From NCBI GenBank assembly GCA_029204225.1, contig CM055111.1:23182899-23246898 (forward strand): a DNA stretch of 64,000 nucleotides. Direction: 5' to 3'. Source of the DNA: Diphasiastrum complanatum. Its lineage: Eukaryota; Streptophyta; Lycopodiopsida; Lycopodiales; Lycopodiaceae. Made by a program: the position numbers and the translations under genes. Below, one piece after another: positions 42,200 to 54,200 of the stretch; position 1 is the stretch's first letter; each line of letters starts with the position of its first letter. Below the pieces are notes generated by a model that saw only the letters and a program-made list of their open reading frames with translations, made no database searches and had not been told where the DNA came from.

Positions 42200-43680
42200 T
42201 CAGGCTTATGCCACATGTCCAGACTTTCGTGATGTTATGTCGCCTACCTCTCGTCCTTCCTCTCACCCTCACCAGGTTTATTCCATTGTTAATCATCATT
42301 TGTTTCACTATGGTTCGTTATGTATTCCCACACTCTCGACATATGTCCACAGCTCCATCTTGATGCCCATTCCTCTCCTGTTGGTGGCCATCTTGGTTTT
42401 CACAAGTCTTTGTTCCGTTTGAAAGAACATTTTTATTGGCCTTCCATGAAGCGTGAGCTTTCCCACCTTATTCATACTTGTGATTTTTGCCTTCGTAACA
42501 AGTATTCCCGTGAAAAACCTGGCGATCTCCTTTAAAGTTGGCCTATTCCTTCCCACCAGTGGACTGATATATCTATGGACTTCATTTTAGGTCTTCCCCG
42601 TACTCAGCGTGGTCATGACTCTTGTTTGGTGGTAGTTGATAGGTTTTCTAAACAAGCTCATTTCATACCAGTCAGACGTACTATTACAGCAGAGTAGTGT
42701 GGTCGTATATTTATTTCTGAGATTTTCCACTTACATGGTCTCCCACGATCTATACTTACTGATTGGGATGCCAAGTTTACATCAGGTTTTTGGACAGAGC
42801 TTATGCGTATATTGGATGCTAGGATACTTATGGGCACTGCTTATCATTCTTCTATGGATGGTCAGTCTGAGGTTATTAACTGGGTATTGGAGGATTATTT
42901 ACGACATTATGTTTCTCCTTCTGGTCATGATTGGGATCATCATTTATGTTTAGCTGAGTATAGTTATAACAGTTCTGTTAGTTCCAGCACAGGTGTTTCT
43001 CCTTTCTTGCTTGCTCATGGATACTCACTAGTTCTACCTGGTATACTTGCTCCTCCAGATGATGCACCTATTACTATTTCATCTTATCTTTTGAGTGCTC
43101 GGGAGACTATTACTAGAGTTGCTACTCATTTACAACATATTCAGCAGTGGTACAGGACCATTGTTGATCGTCAATGGCACCATGTTGAGTTTGCAGAGAG
43201 AGATACTATTTTTTTCTCTGGTTAGGCTTTGCTCGCCATCATTTTGTACAAGGTCTTGCTTCTACTGAGAAGCTTGCACCGCGCTATTATGGGCCTTTTC
43301 AGATTCTTGAGCGCCTCAGTCCAGTTACATATTGTCTTGAGTTACCTGCTACTACTCGGGCTTGTGATATCTTTCATGTCAGTTTATTACGTGCTGCTAT
43401 TGAGGATGATGCTCCTCAAGATTCCTCATTTCCTACAGATCCAGAGACGGATCTTAATTCTACATCAATGTAATGATTATTTCTTAGAACAAGCTTCTCC
43501 ATTCCTACCAGCTGCTATTTTACAGGTGTGCTTATTGCATAGTCGTCGCCATCGACAGGTTCAGTTTTTGGTCCAGTGGGATGGTCGTCCTATTGAGGAG
43601 GCTACTTGGGAGCCCATTGATGTTTTTTTTATCATACCCCTATCCTGGCTGATCAGGCTTGATCACTTGTAGCTACCATT
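42200..43680 (+). pseudogene. Gypsy integrase with chromodomain (chromovirus)
   Basis: HHCC finger (HSSPVGGHLGFHKSLFRLKE, CDFCLRNKYS), core with [10 protein letters not shown] (Asp), LTDWDAKFTS (Asp) and DGQSEVINWVLE (Glu), then ADRQW-type and YYGPFQILERLSPVTYCLEL motifs. The C-terminus reads RQVQFLVQWDGRPIEEATWE, a chromodomain signature, at about 43555-43620. Stops near 42535, 42695 and 43224 and frameshifts break it. Chromodomains direct insertion toward marked chromatin. Upstream pol is missing. Confidence 0.85.
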
Positions 43681-43689
43681 GCTTCTTGG

Positions 43690-44464
43690 GATGCTCCGTC
43701 TTCTCTTGATGTTCCTTTCTCAGATGGGATATCTTGATGCAGTATTTTTCTCTGGCACTGGTTCTTATCTTATTTTGCCTACATTGGAGGCAATGTTCTT
43801 TATAGCCAGGGAGAGTTACGGACTACAGGATACAGGCCTACTAGGCTACTCTGCATATCTTCCGTAGGCCTCTTTACATTTATTGTTGGTTATGTATATT
43901 TCTGGTTATGCATTTTATATTAGTCATGTACAGGCCCCAGAGCCTTTTTATATGCTTATGACCCACACTGGGTTCTTTTTTATGATTCACTTTTCTTTAA
44001 CCCCTTAATTCTAAGTTGTATATAATCCATTTTACTGATTTTTTCTTTTAACTTCCGTAACTTCCTTGTTTGAGCTTGAATTTCACTGGAGTAAAAACGA
44101 GAAGTGATCTAAACGATGAGCCTGACACTGAGAAGTTCTTAAAATTTTGTAATTATTACTTTCCATTTATTTGTTTTAAGAACATCTTTCTTGAGTCGGT
44201 CTTTTCGTGTTTCCATTGGTAATTTTCAAATCTTCATATCTTTTTCGTTTGAGTTCGGAATTCAACGCTATAAAAAGAAAAATTGTGCGTAGTGACAAAT
44301 TGAACACAACTGCTACTTCATTTTATCAGTTACATTTTCCATTCACAACGATTCTTCGAGAACTCAGAATCTTTAAGTGGGTGGAGAATAACAGCTTGTA
44401 AAATACCATTCTGAATAAAATTCAGACGATGAATTCATAGTCCACAAGTCTTCGCTAGTCATTA
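43690..44464. other. 3' flank of chromovirus and leader of the next element
   Basis: 43690-44040 is T-rich 3' untranslated-like sequence with no clear polypurine tract or LTR. 44040-44464 precedes the tandem-gag ORF and has a TATAAAAAGAAAA motif at about 44270. The border between the two is not defined. Confidence 0.35.
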
Positions 44465-44467
44465 ATG

Positions 44468-45955
44468 ATGGACCATTATAGTCAAAACATTCAATTTCCA
44501 TCTATTGACGAAATACAATCTGAAATCGTACGTTATAGCCTTGTATTTGACGGACAACCAAGGTCAATTAGCATTGATGATTGGTTGGCTAAATTAGAAG
44601 CTTATTTTCGTCGTCGCCATTATTCTGAAGAAGATAAAATCTATTTCACTTCATTGTGCTTTCAAGTACAAGTTCGAGCATGGTGGGATACTCAAGCACA
44701 ATTGAGCACAAAGCTTTGGAGTCAATTCAAAATTGCTTGCATCGATAGTATTACCAAATTTTATGAGAAATCATTCGAATCTCTCAAATGAACTGGTTCT
44801 GTACAACAATTTAATCAGCAATTCTTGGCATTGGTTCAGAAGACAAAATTTGAGTATAGAAAATATTTGAACTACTATGTGGGTTTCCTTCAAACGCCTA
44901 TAAAGAATGTGCTTCAACCAACTCTATCCAAATCCATTTATGCTGCTAGTTTTATGGAGTTGTGCAATATGATGGATCGTGCACTTGCTCTAGAGCACTT
45001 ATCTACAAACCATATCAATGAATGGTGGAAAGTCACCGCTCAACAAAAACCTTATTATTACAATCAATGACTGTCTGAATACGTTAGTCCTACCTTTGAT
45101 GGAAGCATTCACTCCATTAATGTAGACAGTTGTCTAGAAGATTTGGATTATAACTTCTACTATACTGGAGGTATTGATGACAGTAGTATGGTTTTCTTTG
45201 CCTCATCGGGTTTCCAAGGACGTGTTCAGACATGGTGGAACATCGTTCATGACTTCCTTCTTGAGAAATGGTTAACTTTCAAAAGAGTTTGTAGATAGAT
45301 CTTCAATCGATCTAACTTCATCCAATGGTGTTCTTTGGACCAGACAACTACAGTTGCTGAGTACAATAGAGAATTCCAACAAATATTCCCAGTATTCGAT
45401 TATGGAGAAGTATATCTTGTACAATGCTATATATATGGCTTACAACCTCAATATCGGAGCATTGTAGAAAACTATCTACAAACTACTTCTCTCCAGCCTG
45501 GGTTCTGATTAAGGAAAACTATGGAATATGTTTTAAAGTACGAGCAACAAGAACAAAGGTTTAAGTTGGAAGCTAAAAGGAAAGAAGGACAATCCAGATG
45601 GTTTGAGGAAATGAAGATGCGGATTCAGAAAGTGAGTGTATACACTAAAGCATCAGTGGATCGACAACCGCATTCTGAAGATGAAGATGATTCCAACAAT
45701 GAGTTTGATGAGCCAAGTGACAACGATGAAGCGGATGAGCGAAGTGAGGACAATGAATTAGATGAGCAAAGCGATGATGAGAGTGAAGGCCCGGATCTAG
45801 AGACAATTGCAACAACAGATGGTGAAAATCAGGGTTTAGACAAAGGTCAAGATTCAGATCGGGATGTGAAGATAATTGAACATCCTTTCGAGTTTCACTT
45901 CAACCATCAAAGTTCAAAACTTGACCTACATCAATGCCTTAATCCTAGTCAATGA
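44468..45955 (+). pseudogene. Tandem-gag ORF: two gag-like domains and acidic tail
   Basis: The first domain has DDWLAKLEAYFRRRHYSEED, ARAWWDT-like (VQVRAWWDTQAQ), then SVQQFNQQFLALVQ and ALALEHL. The second, downstream of stops, repeats the layout: LEDLDYNFYYTGGIDDSSMV, GRVQTWWNIVHDF, TVAEYNREFQQIFPVFDY and YIYGLQPQYRSIVENYL. A basic segment and a highly acidic tail (SEDEDDSNNEFDEPSDNDEA) end the protein. Stops at 44789, 45068, 45296 and 45506 interrupt it. The fold resembles Retrotrans_gag twice in tandem. No RT or integrase lies between here and the LTR. Confidence 0.6.
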
Positions 45956-46280
45956 ACAAGCAACTATATTCCATGATTTGAAATTGAGTGGTTATTATAA
46001 GGATCCGATCTACAAACCATGTCAAATTGTTATGGGAGCTTTTGAGAATAATTTTATTTTTGACAATGATCTAAGGGAGTATGAGGTATTTAACATGGAT
46101 ACTGGTAGAAATGAAGAGATTTCATTAATCCATGGAAATTCTACTTGTATCAATACTTTGGATTATTGTTCAACGCCTCATGAATCCATTAGTCAAGAGC
46201 TTCAATTGGATTTTGTTGGAGAACCTTACTCCTATGGATTCTCTAGAACTCAGAAGCCAAATTGTAGTTCATGTGCATAG
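45876..46280 (+). pseudogene. Unrecognised ORF downstream of the tandem gag
   Basis: A frame of about 130 residues overlapping the end of the acidic tail in another phase. It has ILVNEQATIFHDLKLSGYYK, KPCQIVMGAFENNFIF and YSYGFSRTQKP. It is not recognised; a decayed protease or a second structural ORF are possibilities. Confidence 0.3.
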
Positions 46281-47132
46281 AATGTATGGATGTGAATAAT
46301 GATTGGGAACATTCTCTCAGTCCACCAACACTTTATAGGAAGCTAATTTTAAAATATTCCATCAATCTATATCGGTTTCTTTGGAGAGGTTTACATTGCT
46401 CAGGGAACTCTCAAATCTCTGGTTCAACTTTGAAATGTATTTTCATTGCTTGGGATTGATGCTTCAATGATTTATATGGGCGATTGCAAAATTTATATTT
46501 CGAGACGAGAGTCCATATTTGGGGTCAATCAATTCAAATATTCACTACCACCTATGAATGAGATATTGACCAAATTTGAAGAAATATATTTTGGTCAACA
46601 ATATGCCTAGAGATATGCTTCATCATACGATCGAGTTTCAATATTCATGTCGACTACTTCATATAAAGCATTCATATTTGAACAACAATTCATGACTACC
46701 ATTGCTCATGGAAGAATTATAATGTTCTTCATCAAGTTGGTTAAACAACATGGATTGCCAGCTACGGTAGAAGAGCCAGATGCAACACAAAACCAAGAAT
46801 CCAAGGGAATTGGATAAGAATCCAATTTGTTATGATGTCAAGGAAGCAGACAAAAGAGGATATTGTGGTGATGCACTCTGTCCCTTCCATACAGATTGAT
46901 TGCCAACAAGCAATATGGTGCTTCATCACCCTCTTTTTTGACCATCAATTTTTTCTCCATGGGAACAAGGATTATAGTCTGAAGCTAGCAAAATGGATTC
47001 AATTCGACAGCCTTGGATCTGTAATGAAGCAATAAATTATTTTTTTGGATGACACATCCTTAGTCATGACTACTTAACCAAGTCGATCAAGTTGATCAGA
47101 CAAGCGTCTTCATTTTTTAGGACAAAAATGTT
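46281..47132 (+). other. 3' part of tandem-gag element, no recognised domain
   Basis: Short broken frames only. No RT, RNase H or integrase motif was found before the polypurine tract. Confidence 0.4.
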
Positions 47133-47145
47133 TAAGTAGGGGGAG
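47133..47145 (+). promoter_or_regulatory. Polypurine tract
   Basis: AAGTAGGGGGAG directly before the LTR start TGTCATG; the expected plus-strand DNA priming site for a plus-oriented element. Confidence 0.8.
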
Positions 47146-47669
47146 TGTCATGTACTTTCAGTACATCAGTGCTTTTCAAGGCAATGTAATATCCATTGTA
47201 AGCTTTGTAGGCCCAAAAGGAGCTATTAGTCTTAAGAACAAGGCGGTTCCCTCTTTAGGCCCTCCAAAGTAATTAATAAGGATAATAGGGCAACAAGGGC
47301 CCAATGTAGCCTAAATAGTACTTAACAAGGTATAACTATCCTCAAGATAGTTAAGTGAGAGCATTGTGTATAACTAGGCAAGAGACATCAATTTGTGAAT
47401 CTTTTGGCTCATTTCCAAGTGAGAGCTTCTAGCTTCCTTTGAATGTGAGCCATAGGGATCTCCATTGCTAGGTCTCATGTGCCCTATCTACCTGAATCCA
47501 TGCTCATTCACATTGTCTTGTACTCTTTCTTTCATTGATAATGTGATTCAATTGAGATCTCCATGTTTCTAGCTTTCTATTGATATGCTATCATGATTGT
47601 CTTGTACTTCTCTTGCTTCTAGTTTTACTTCATTGTTATTGCTCTTTGCTTGGGATTTGACACATGACA
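47146..47669 (+). mobile_element. 3' LTR of the tandem-gag element (524 bp)
   Basis: TGTCATGTACTTTC at the start and TTGACACATGACA at the end. It has the same family and near identity by eye to the LTR at 40914-41436, but in opposite orientation. Together with the polypurine tract it is a 3' LTR; no 5' LTR in plus orientation is found upstream. The right edge abuts gypsy gag sequence. Confidence 0.85.
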
Positions 47670-48990
47670 TTGCATTGCACAAATGGCAGAATCTATGTGT
47701 CAGTCTCAAATTTTGCTTTAGGACTGGACACTCATTCGCTGTATGTTTTTGCGTGCACACTGAACACCGTACATTCTCCCATCGAGGACACTGTAGTTGA
47801 TCTGGTTCCAGTTGATGTGGCATTACTGCTACAGCTCCCTGTAAGGCTTTCAGTTTATGGTCAAGCTGCGCCGTAAGTTGCTCCATCTGCTGTTTGTATA
47901 ATTTTGTCATTTGCTCCAATAGCAGTTTTGCGAATAGAATGGATGCGTTTGATGATGATGATGCAATCGAGGGAGTAGGAGTGTGGGTGGATGGATATTC
48001 GTTGTCAGATCTCTCATCCTCTTCCATAGCTTCTTGTAGAGTAGCGTACTACTCCCATCGTTTTAGTTCTCTTTTGATGCTTCATGGTAGTCCGGCTAGG
48101 AACCAAATGATCACCGCATGATCGGGAGTTAGGGCTGCACTACACTCGGATCGTAAGTGTTTGACCCATTCAATATAGTCCCTAATTCTTTCTCATTTTC
48201 CCATCTTGACTTTGCTCAACAGGAGAAACGGGTCTTCTAGGAACTTTCTTGGTTTAAAGCACATAATGAGAGCCGCTTTAACTGCTTCCCAGGTAGATTT
48301 TTCTTCCTCTAACAGGTTGAAAAACCACCTGAGCCACTGCCAATAGGGACATGTGGATCAACATCAACTTCTTTGCAGGTGTCCCTTCGTCGTAGATTTC
48401 ACAAGCTTGCTTGTAGATCTAGAGGAATCGGATGGGATCTAATGATCCGTCGTATTTTGGTATTTCCATCCGTGGTGCTCTCTGGACTGCTTGCAAGAGA
48501 GCGATAGGTATGGGTTGGCCTATTGGATCCATTGGTGTTGGTTCCGATTCTGCCTCTTGTTGCACAACTTCTATTCTGGGAAGGTGTGGTGCTTAATTTA
48601 CTATCCTTCGTGCTATTGATCATCCCAATCTCAGTTTCATTCGATGGTGGGTTCCAAAGTGATTGGATCTTGCTTATATAGGAGGATGCAGTCTGGATCT
48701 CAAGAATCTGATCAATCTGATCGACCGAAAGTGAATTTTAGGCCTTTTGCGGTGGTTTTTCCTTGATAGCTTTTTACTCCTTGCACTGATTGACCTAAGA
48801 TTTTGACAGTAGCTGAATCTGATGCAGGTCTTTCCACTAATCTAGTCTGAGAGGGTTCTCTTGTGCGAGGGTTGGCTGTGCGAGGGTCCTTTAGCTGTTT
48901 TTGCAGATAAAAAACATGATATCTCTCAGATCTTTGGGAAGTAACTCTCACAAGGCTCATAGTAGCTGGATCTGGGTTAGATCTCACTAC
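47670..48990 (-). pseudogene. Ty3/gypsy gag and leader fragment (D family)
   Basis: Minus-strand gag with a Gln-rich coiled segment (LLLEQMTKLYKQQMEQL), the knuckle CSVCTQKHTANEC and the start of the next (CHLCNAM), where it is cut by the LTR at 47669. Upstream parts match 34.2-35.3 kb, including the capsid region (broken) and leader with GTGCGAGGGTT near 48865. It joins copia integrase near 49008. Confidence 0.8.
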
Positions 48991-49007
48991 AGAATTCTTT
49001 GCAAGAG

Positions 49008-49978
49008 TTAACTCTCACAAGATTATAGATGATTGTACTAGATTCACATGGATTGAGTTACTATCAAAGAAAAGTCTTGTTTATGAAGCTTTCATTAAGT
49101 TCAAGTCTCTAGTAGAGAAACAACTTAGTACTTCTATCAAAGCACTAAGATGTGATAATGGAGGAGAGTACACCTCCAATAAAATGAAAGACTTTTGTGA
49201 GATCAGTGGTATTAAATTACAATACACTTGTTCCTACACCCCTCAACAAAATGGGGTGGTCGAGAGGAAAAATAGGAGTCTATGTGAGTGTGCAAAGTCC
49301 TTGAGGCTTGATGCATCACTTCCCATCTCATTTTGGTGAGAAGCCATAACATGTGCTAATTATTTGTGTAATAGACTTCCTAGTAGTGCTATAGATGGGA
49401 TCTCACCTTATCAAGCCTTGTTTGATAAGAAACCCAATGTAAAAGATTTTAAGATCTTTGGATGTACTTGTCATGTACACATTCCTTTGGAGACTAGAAG
49501 GAAAGAAGATGCTACCTCCTTCAAAGGAATCTTTGTTGGCTATGCAGAAAATAGCAAGGGATATAGGATATATGATCCTACATCCAAGAAAGTAAAGGTA
49601 AGCAAGGATGTACTTTTTGATGAGTCACAATTTTCTAAGAGCTTGTCAAATGGATCTAACCCATTGTGCATTGAAGATCTTGACAAATCCGAGGAGGATC
49701 TTGACAAACCCGAGGAGGATCATGACAAACCCGAGGATGGAGATTTGGATCCGAGTCAAAAGGGGCCAAGAAGATCATCAAGGAGCAAGGCTGAGCCCTC
49801 AAGGCTTACCTATGTGGACAAGGGAAAGCAAAAGGAAGGCTGTACATCTTCTACCTCTTACTCCATTTTAGCTACATTGATTGAAGAACCATCATCTTTT
49901 GAAAAAGCATGTAAATCTAAAGTTTGGAGAGATGCAATGCAAGTAGAGTATGATGCATTAGAAGAGAATCATACTTGA
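49008..49978 (+). pseudogene. Copia integrase core and C-terminal region
   Basis: IIDDCTRFTWIELLSKKS, LRCDNGGEYTS (second Asp) and TPQQNGVVERKNRS (Glu) are intact. A TGA at 49338 replaces the Trp/Arg position in FW-EA. The open frame 49364-49978 carries RLPSSAIDGISPYQALFDKK, VKDFKIFGCTCHVHIP and GYRIYDPTSKKVKVSKDVLF, then a tandem acidic repeat (EDLDKSEEDLDKPEEDHDKP). It ends at a TGA at 49976. Confidence 0.85.
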
Positions 49979-51259
49979 AATCTTGTAAATCTTCCAAGAG
50001 GAAAGAAACCACTTGCATGTAAGTGGATTTATAGAATTAAGTACAATCAAGATGGATCTATTAGTAAATACAAAGCTAGGCTTGTTGCTAAGGGATTTCT
50101 TCAAATAAAAGGATTGGATTATGAAGAAACATTTGCACCTATAGCTAAGCTTGTAACTATTAGATTAATCATTTGCATTGCTACTTTGTTCAAATGGGAT
50201 CTCTACCAAATGGATGTGACAAATGCCTTCTTGAATGGCTTCTTAGAAGAGGAAATCTACATGATGCAACCCGAGGGCTTCATCAAGGTTGAAGAAGAGC
50301 AAAAGGTGTGCTACTTAAGGAAGAGCCTATATGGCTTGAAGCAAGCACCTAGAGCTTGGTACTCTAGGTTGCATGATTTTCTCTATTCTCTTGGCTTTGT
50401 ACTAAGTGCTTATGAACCTTCTTTATATTTCAAATGTAATGAAGGAAAGATCATCATTTTGGTTCTTTATGTTGATGACATCATTATGACAGGAAATGAT
50501 GACGATGGCATAGGCAAAGTAAAAGTTGACTTATCTAGTGAGTTCAAGATGGTAGATCTAGGCTTCCTAAAGTTTATACTTGGGATAGAAGTGTCTAGAA
50601 GTAGCAATTGTACTCTCATAAGTCAATCTAAGTATGCTACTTCCATTCTTGAAAGATTTGGTATGAAAGATTGTAAGGGGATTGACACCCCTATGGAGCA
50701 TGTTGTGAAAGCAACTAATGAAGGTGATGAAGCATCCTTTGAGGACATCACTCTCTTTAGGAATCTTATAGGCTCTCTAATCTATTTAACTATCACTAGA
50801 CCCGACTTAAGTTTTTGTGTAAGCAAGTTGAGTCAAAGTATGCAAGCTCCTTTAGTTCATCATTGGAAAAGTGCCAAGAGAGTACTTAGATATGTTTCTA
50901 GTACTAGATTTTTTGGCATACTTTATGAAGGATCTAACTTGCACTTGAGAGCCTACTCGGATTCAGATTTTGTAGGTGACAAGATGGATAGGAAGTCCAT
51001 TAGTGCATTTGCAACATTTCTTTGTGGAGGAGTGATATCTTGGCTTTCCAAAAAGCAAGATACAATCTCACTATCTTCTTGTGAAGCCGAGTACAAGGCA
51101 TTGACTTCAACAACCAAAGAGCTCCTATGCCTAAGAAGACTCTTGATGGAACTACATGTGCTAGAGGCCGAGGAGCTTACATATTTTGTGACAATCAAGC
51201 TTCTCAACAAATTGCTTCAAATCCTATCTTCCATGCTAGAACAAAGCATATTGAGATAG
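49979..51259 (+). CDS. Copia reverse transcriptase and RNase H
   Basis: After NLVNLPRGKKPLACKWIYRI the open frame 50114-51259 (381 residues from its first ATG) contains FAPIAKLVTIRLIICIATLF, WDLYQMDVTNAFLNGFLEEE, YGLKQAPRAWYSRLHDFLYS and catalytic LVLYVDDIIMTGND with YVDD intact. RNase H follows with AYSDSDFVGD and SLSSCEAEYKALTSTTKEL. The frame shifts near 51180, but RNase H C-terminal and tail motifs continue in other phases to 51435. RT copies RNA to DNA and RNase H removes the RNA. Confidence 0.9.
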   Translation, partial: NLVNLPRGKKPLACKWIYRIKYNQDGSISKYKARLVAKGFLQIKGLDYEETFAPIAKLVTIRLIICIATLFKWDLYQMDVTNAFLNGFLEEEIYMMQPEGFIKVEEEQKVCYLRKSLYGLKQAPRAWYSRLHDFLYSLGFVLSAYEPSLYFKCNEGKIIILVLYVDDIIMTGNDDDGIGKVKVDLSSEFKMVDLGFLKFILGIEVSRSSNCTLISQSKYATSILERFGMKDCKGIDTPMEHVVKATNEGDEASFEDITLFRNLIGSLIYLTITRPDLSFCVSKLSQSMQAPLVHHWKSAKRVLRYVSSTRFFGILYEGSNLHLRAYSDSDFVGDKMDRKSISAFATFLCGGVISWLSKKQDTISLSSCEAEYKALTSTTKELLCLRRLLMELHVLEAEELTYFVTIKLLNKLLQILSSMLEQSILR

Positions 51260-51430
51260 CTCACCACTTTGTGAGGGAGAAGGTATAATCCAAGGAAGTG
51301 CAACTACATCATGTACCATCATCCGAATGCATAGCTGATATCTTAACCAAACCATTGTCCAAAGATCCATTTTTTAAGTTAAGATATGCTCTTGGAATTG
51401 TAGATAGATGTACACTAGATTTGCCAAGTT

Positions 51431-51445
51431 AGAAGTGAGGAGGAG
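51431..51445 (+). promoter_or_regulatory. Polypurine tract
   Basis: AGAAGTGAGGAGGAG directly before LTR start TGTTGAAAATTG. Confidence 0.85.
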
Positions 51446-52273
51446 TGTTGAAAATTGTCACTTCTCACTTGACATTGGTTCATGTAAATATTGATCAAAC
51501 ATTAGAATATGTTGATGATATGATTTCACACATGTGGAGCCTGTTCCCACGTGTGAAAGGATGTACTTTTCATGTTTGTATATATCCAAATTGATTTTGT
51601 ATCATTCTAGTTAGTGTGAACATGAAATGACTAGTTTTTAGTCAAGTTGACTAGTCACCTACAAATTAGCTTTTCCTTGCATGTGCATGAGTAAATGCTC
51701 CCACATGGCAAGTGGATGTTCACACGTGTGTATAGAGTACTAGAAGATAAGAGTTGACCATTTTCCTTAGATCCTATTTTGTAGGGAATATTCCTATATT
51801 CTAGGAGACTAGCTTTTTGGATTTTAGTCATATTCTAGAAGGTCAACTATTGGATAAGGATCAAGGATGGATAAAATGGATAGATCTGAGTGATGTGGCA
51901 CTCATCACACTTGTGAAGGCCTGCTGGACTGTACTAGACTCATGGATGTACTTGATCCATAAAAGGATCATCATTTTGCTAAGAAGATTGATGAGACTTT
52001 TGCACTCTACACTTTTGTGAGATTTCTAGTCATTTGTCTTGTGATTTTTATGCATGATTGCTATCTAGTATCATTGTACTTGTTGTTTCAGGTGCAGGCC
52101 GTACAGTGGACAGTACTCCACACGTGTGAAGCCGCTCTCACTAAAAAATGATTTGTTGATCCATTGCTCTTGCTTAAATCCAAGTGTAGTGAATCTAGAT
52201 CAAGATCTAATGTGTAGAACTTGATAGATTCATTGATTAAGCAACCAATAACTCTCTATGATTGTAAAGTACA
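51446..52273 (+). mobile_element. 3' LTR of copia copy H (right end approximate)
   Basis: Starts TGTTGAAAATTGTCAC. The first 356 bp recur inverted at 6079-6434. CACACGTGTG-type motifs recur within it. The right end is placed at AAAGTACA by inspection only. Confidence 0.7.
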
Positions 52274-52760
52274 ATCCTTATTGTCCTAAAAACTTTAAAA
52301 TTTATCACTTTATACTGTTTTGCAATCAAAAAACCACTTTTCTTGCACTCTACTGGGAACTAACTCTCGCCCTCTTAACATGTGAACTCGAAGGTGAAGG
52401 CCTTGTGCTAAGTTCTTAAAGGCCAATACATTTATTGACTTATCATTCACATAAATCAAGTTTTGCATCAACTTAAATGAAATCAAATAAGACTTTTTTA
52501 AATCAAAACTCAAAAACAATGTTTCACATAAATTCATTCACATAACAGCGGAAGCACTGAGGGGTCAAGATGGGGACCCTTCGTCCCCCCCAAAGGATGT
52601 TTCTTGTTATCATGCAAAACCAACTGGCCTATGCCAATTACATATACAATGGATTCCAATAGGGGTCTCAAAATAGGAATATCATCTTACTTTCTTTCAG
52701 TGATCTTAATTCCATATCTAGCTTATCAGAAGCATAGAAATGTCTTCATAATTCTTAATT
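52274..52760. other. Unassigned stretch, possible LTR end
   Basis: Includes CAGCGGAAGCACTGAGG near 52550. A GCGGAAGC motif also occurs at 54297. No gene recognised. Confidence 0.3.
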
Positions 52761-52769
52761 CTTCCATCA

Positions 52770-52926
52770 TGCAATCATGAAGGATATTACATACTTGACA
52801 TGCAATCATGTTGAATGGATTCTTGACATGCAATCATGTTGGATCATGGATTCTTGACATGCAATCATGTTGGATCATAGATTCTTGACATGCAATCATG
52901 ATGGATCATAGATTCTTGACATGCAA
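52770..52926. repeat. 31-bp minisatellite
   Basis: About four to five units of ATGTTGGATCATGGATTCTT followed by GACATGCAATC. Confidence 0.85.
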
Positions 52927-52934
52927 CAGTCTGA

Positions 52935-53190
52935 ACTCACATGCATGGACATTAAGCAATGGAGGGCATAACATGCAAGCTTTGGATCTGACATACATGG
53001 ACAATAGGCCATAGACGGCATGACATGCAAGAGTCTAAACTGACATGCATGGACATTAGGCAAGATGGCATGACATGTAAGAGACTAAACTGACATGCAT
53101 GGACATTAGGCCATAGATGGCATGACATGCAATGGTTTGAACTGACATGCATGGACATTAGGCCACAAATGGCATGACATGCAATGGTAC
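52935..53190. repeat. 52-bp minisatellite
   Basis: Five units of about 50-52 bp starting ACATGCATGGACATTAGGCC and containing ATGGCATGACATGCAA. It shares the GACATGCAA word with the adjoining 31-bp array. Confidence 0.9.
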
Positions 53191-53250
53191 TAATAAACAA
53201 TTCTTACATATTAATATCAGATTTAAGATTATACCATGGTTTCAGGAGAA

Positions 53251-53395
<145 letters not shown>

Positions 53396-53399
53396 GTGA

Positions 53400-54200
53400 A
53401 AGAGAGATAGATATCCAAGAGGGCTTGAGCTCCAAGAATTCTGCAATCCACAAAATAGCATAGCCTCCTTGAGCCAATGCCTCAATTTTTTTCTCCAAAG
53501 CACTTGTACACAACAAACAACAAGTGGGCAAAGCGATGCAAAATCATCAAATCCCCTTGGTAGTAGGGCACATTTCCACTTATATAGAGAGTGGAGAGTC
53601 CTTCCAAAGTGAGTGAGGTGTCAAGTTCAAGTGCATGAGGTGTGGAGAAGACTCCAATTGTACTTTAGGTGAAGTGGAGTGCATGGATGAGGTGTATTAG
53701 TTAGAGAGGGTGAATGGGTGATGTGAATTAGCTTGGGAGATTTATTATGATGATTTGGCATATGAAGTGAGAGTGTAGGAGGGCGCCCCATTCTAGGTGT
53801 CAAAAAGCCTAGAAAGCATGTGGAAAAGTAGGTGGGAGGTAGGTGGTACAAGCTTTAATCTTGACTTTTATTTTACATAAAGTTTTTCATGGTTACAACT
53901 TGGGAATTCACCCTAGTGTGATCTTCCTAAGGAAGATCCAAGGTATATGTCCATCTTGTTTGCATACATTAGGGGAAATATGGGCTCAAAATGGGCCCTT
54001 TAAGAAAATTCACTTTAGAGAGCGTTTACGGAGAGAGAGAATGCAAACCGGTAATTTCTGGTCGTCGTTTTTCGAGTTGCCCGACATTTAACTAGTATAG
54101 TTAACTTCAAACAATAGTTAGTCAAGCATGAGATGTAATAACTTCTCTTCATGCTCGTTCTAAAATTCGGGACTAGAGCTTTAAGACTGAAAATCTTGGT
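53400..54200 (-). other. Possible solo LTR or LTR part
   Basis: On the minus strand 54203-54120 reads GTGACAACACCAAGATTTTC and then a CCCGAATTTTAGAACGA motif, style of gypsy LTR starts. A TATATAGAGAG word occurs on plus near 53582. Boundaries and partner were not found, so this is tentative. Confidence 0.25.

Larger units (their letters stand above)
49008..52273 (+). mobile_element. Ty1/copia element, integrase to 3' LTR (copy H)
   Basis: Order integrase, RT, RNase H, polypurine tract, LTR. The 5' LTR, gag and protease are missing; the left edge is a junction with gypsy leader near 49008. It is the best-preserved copia element in the window. Confidence 0.85.
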
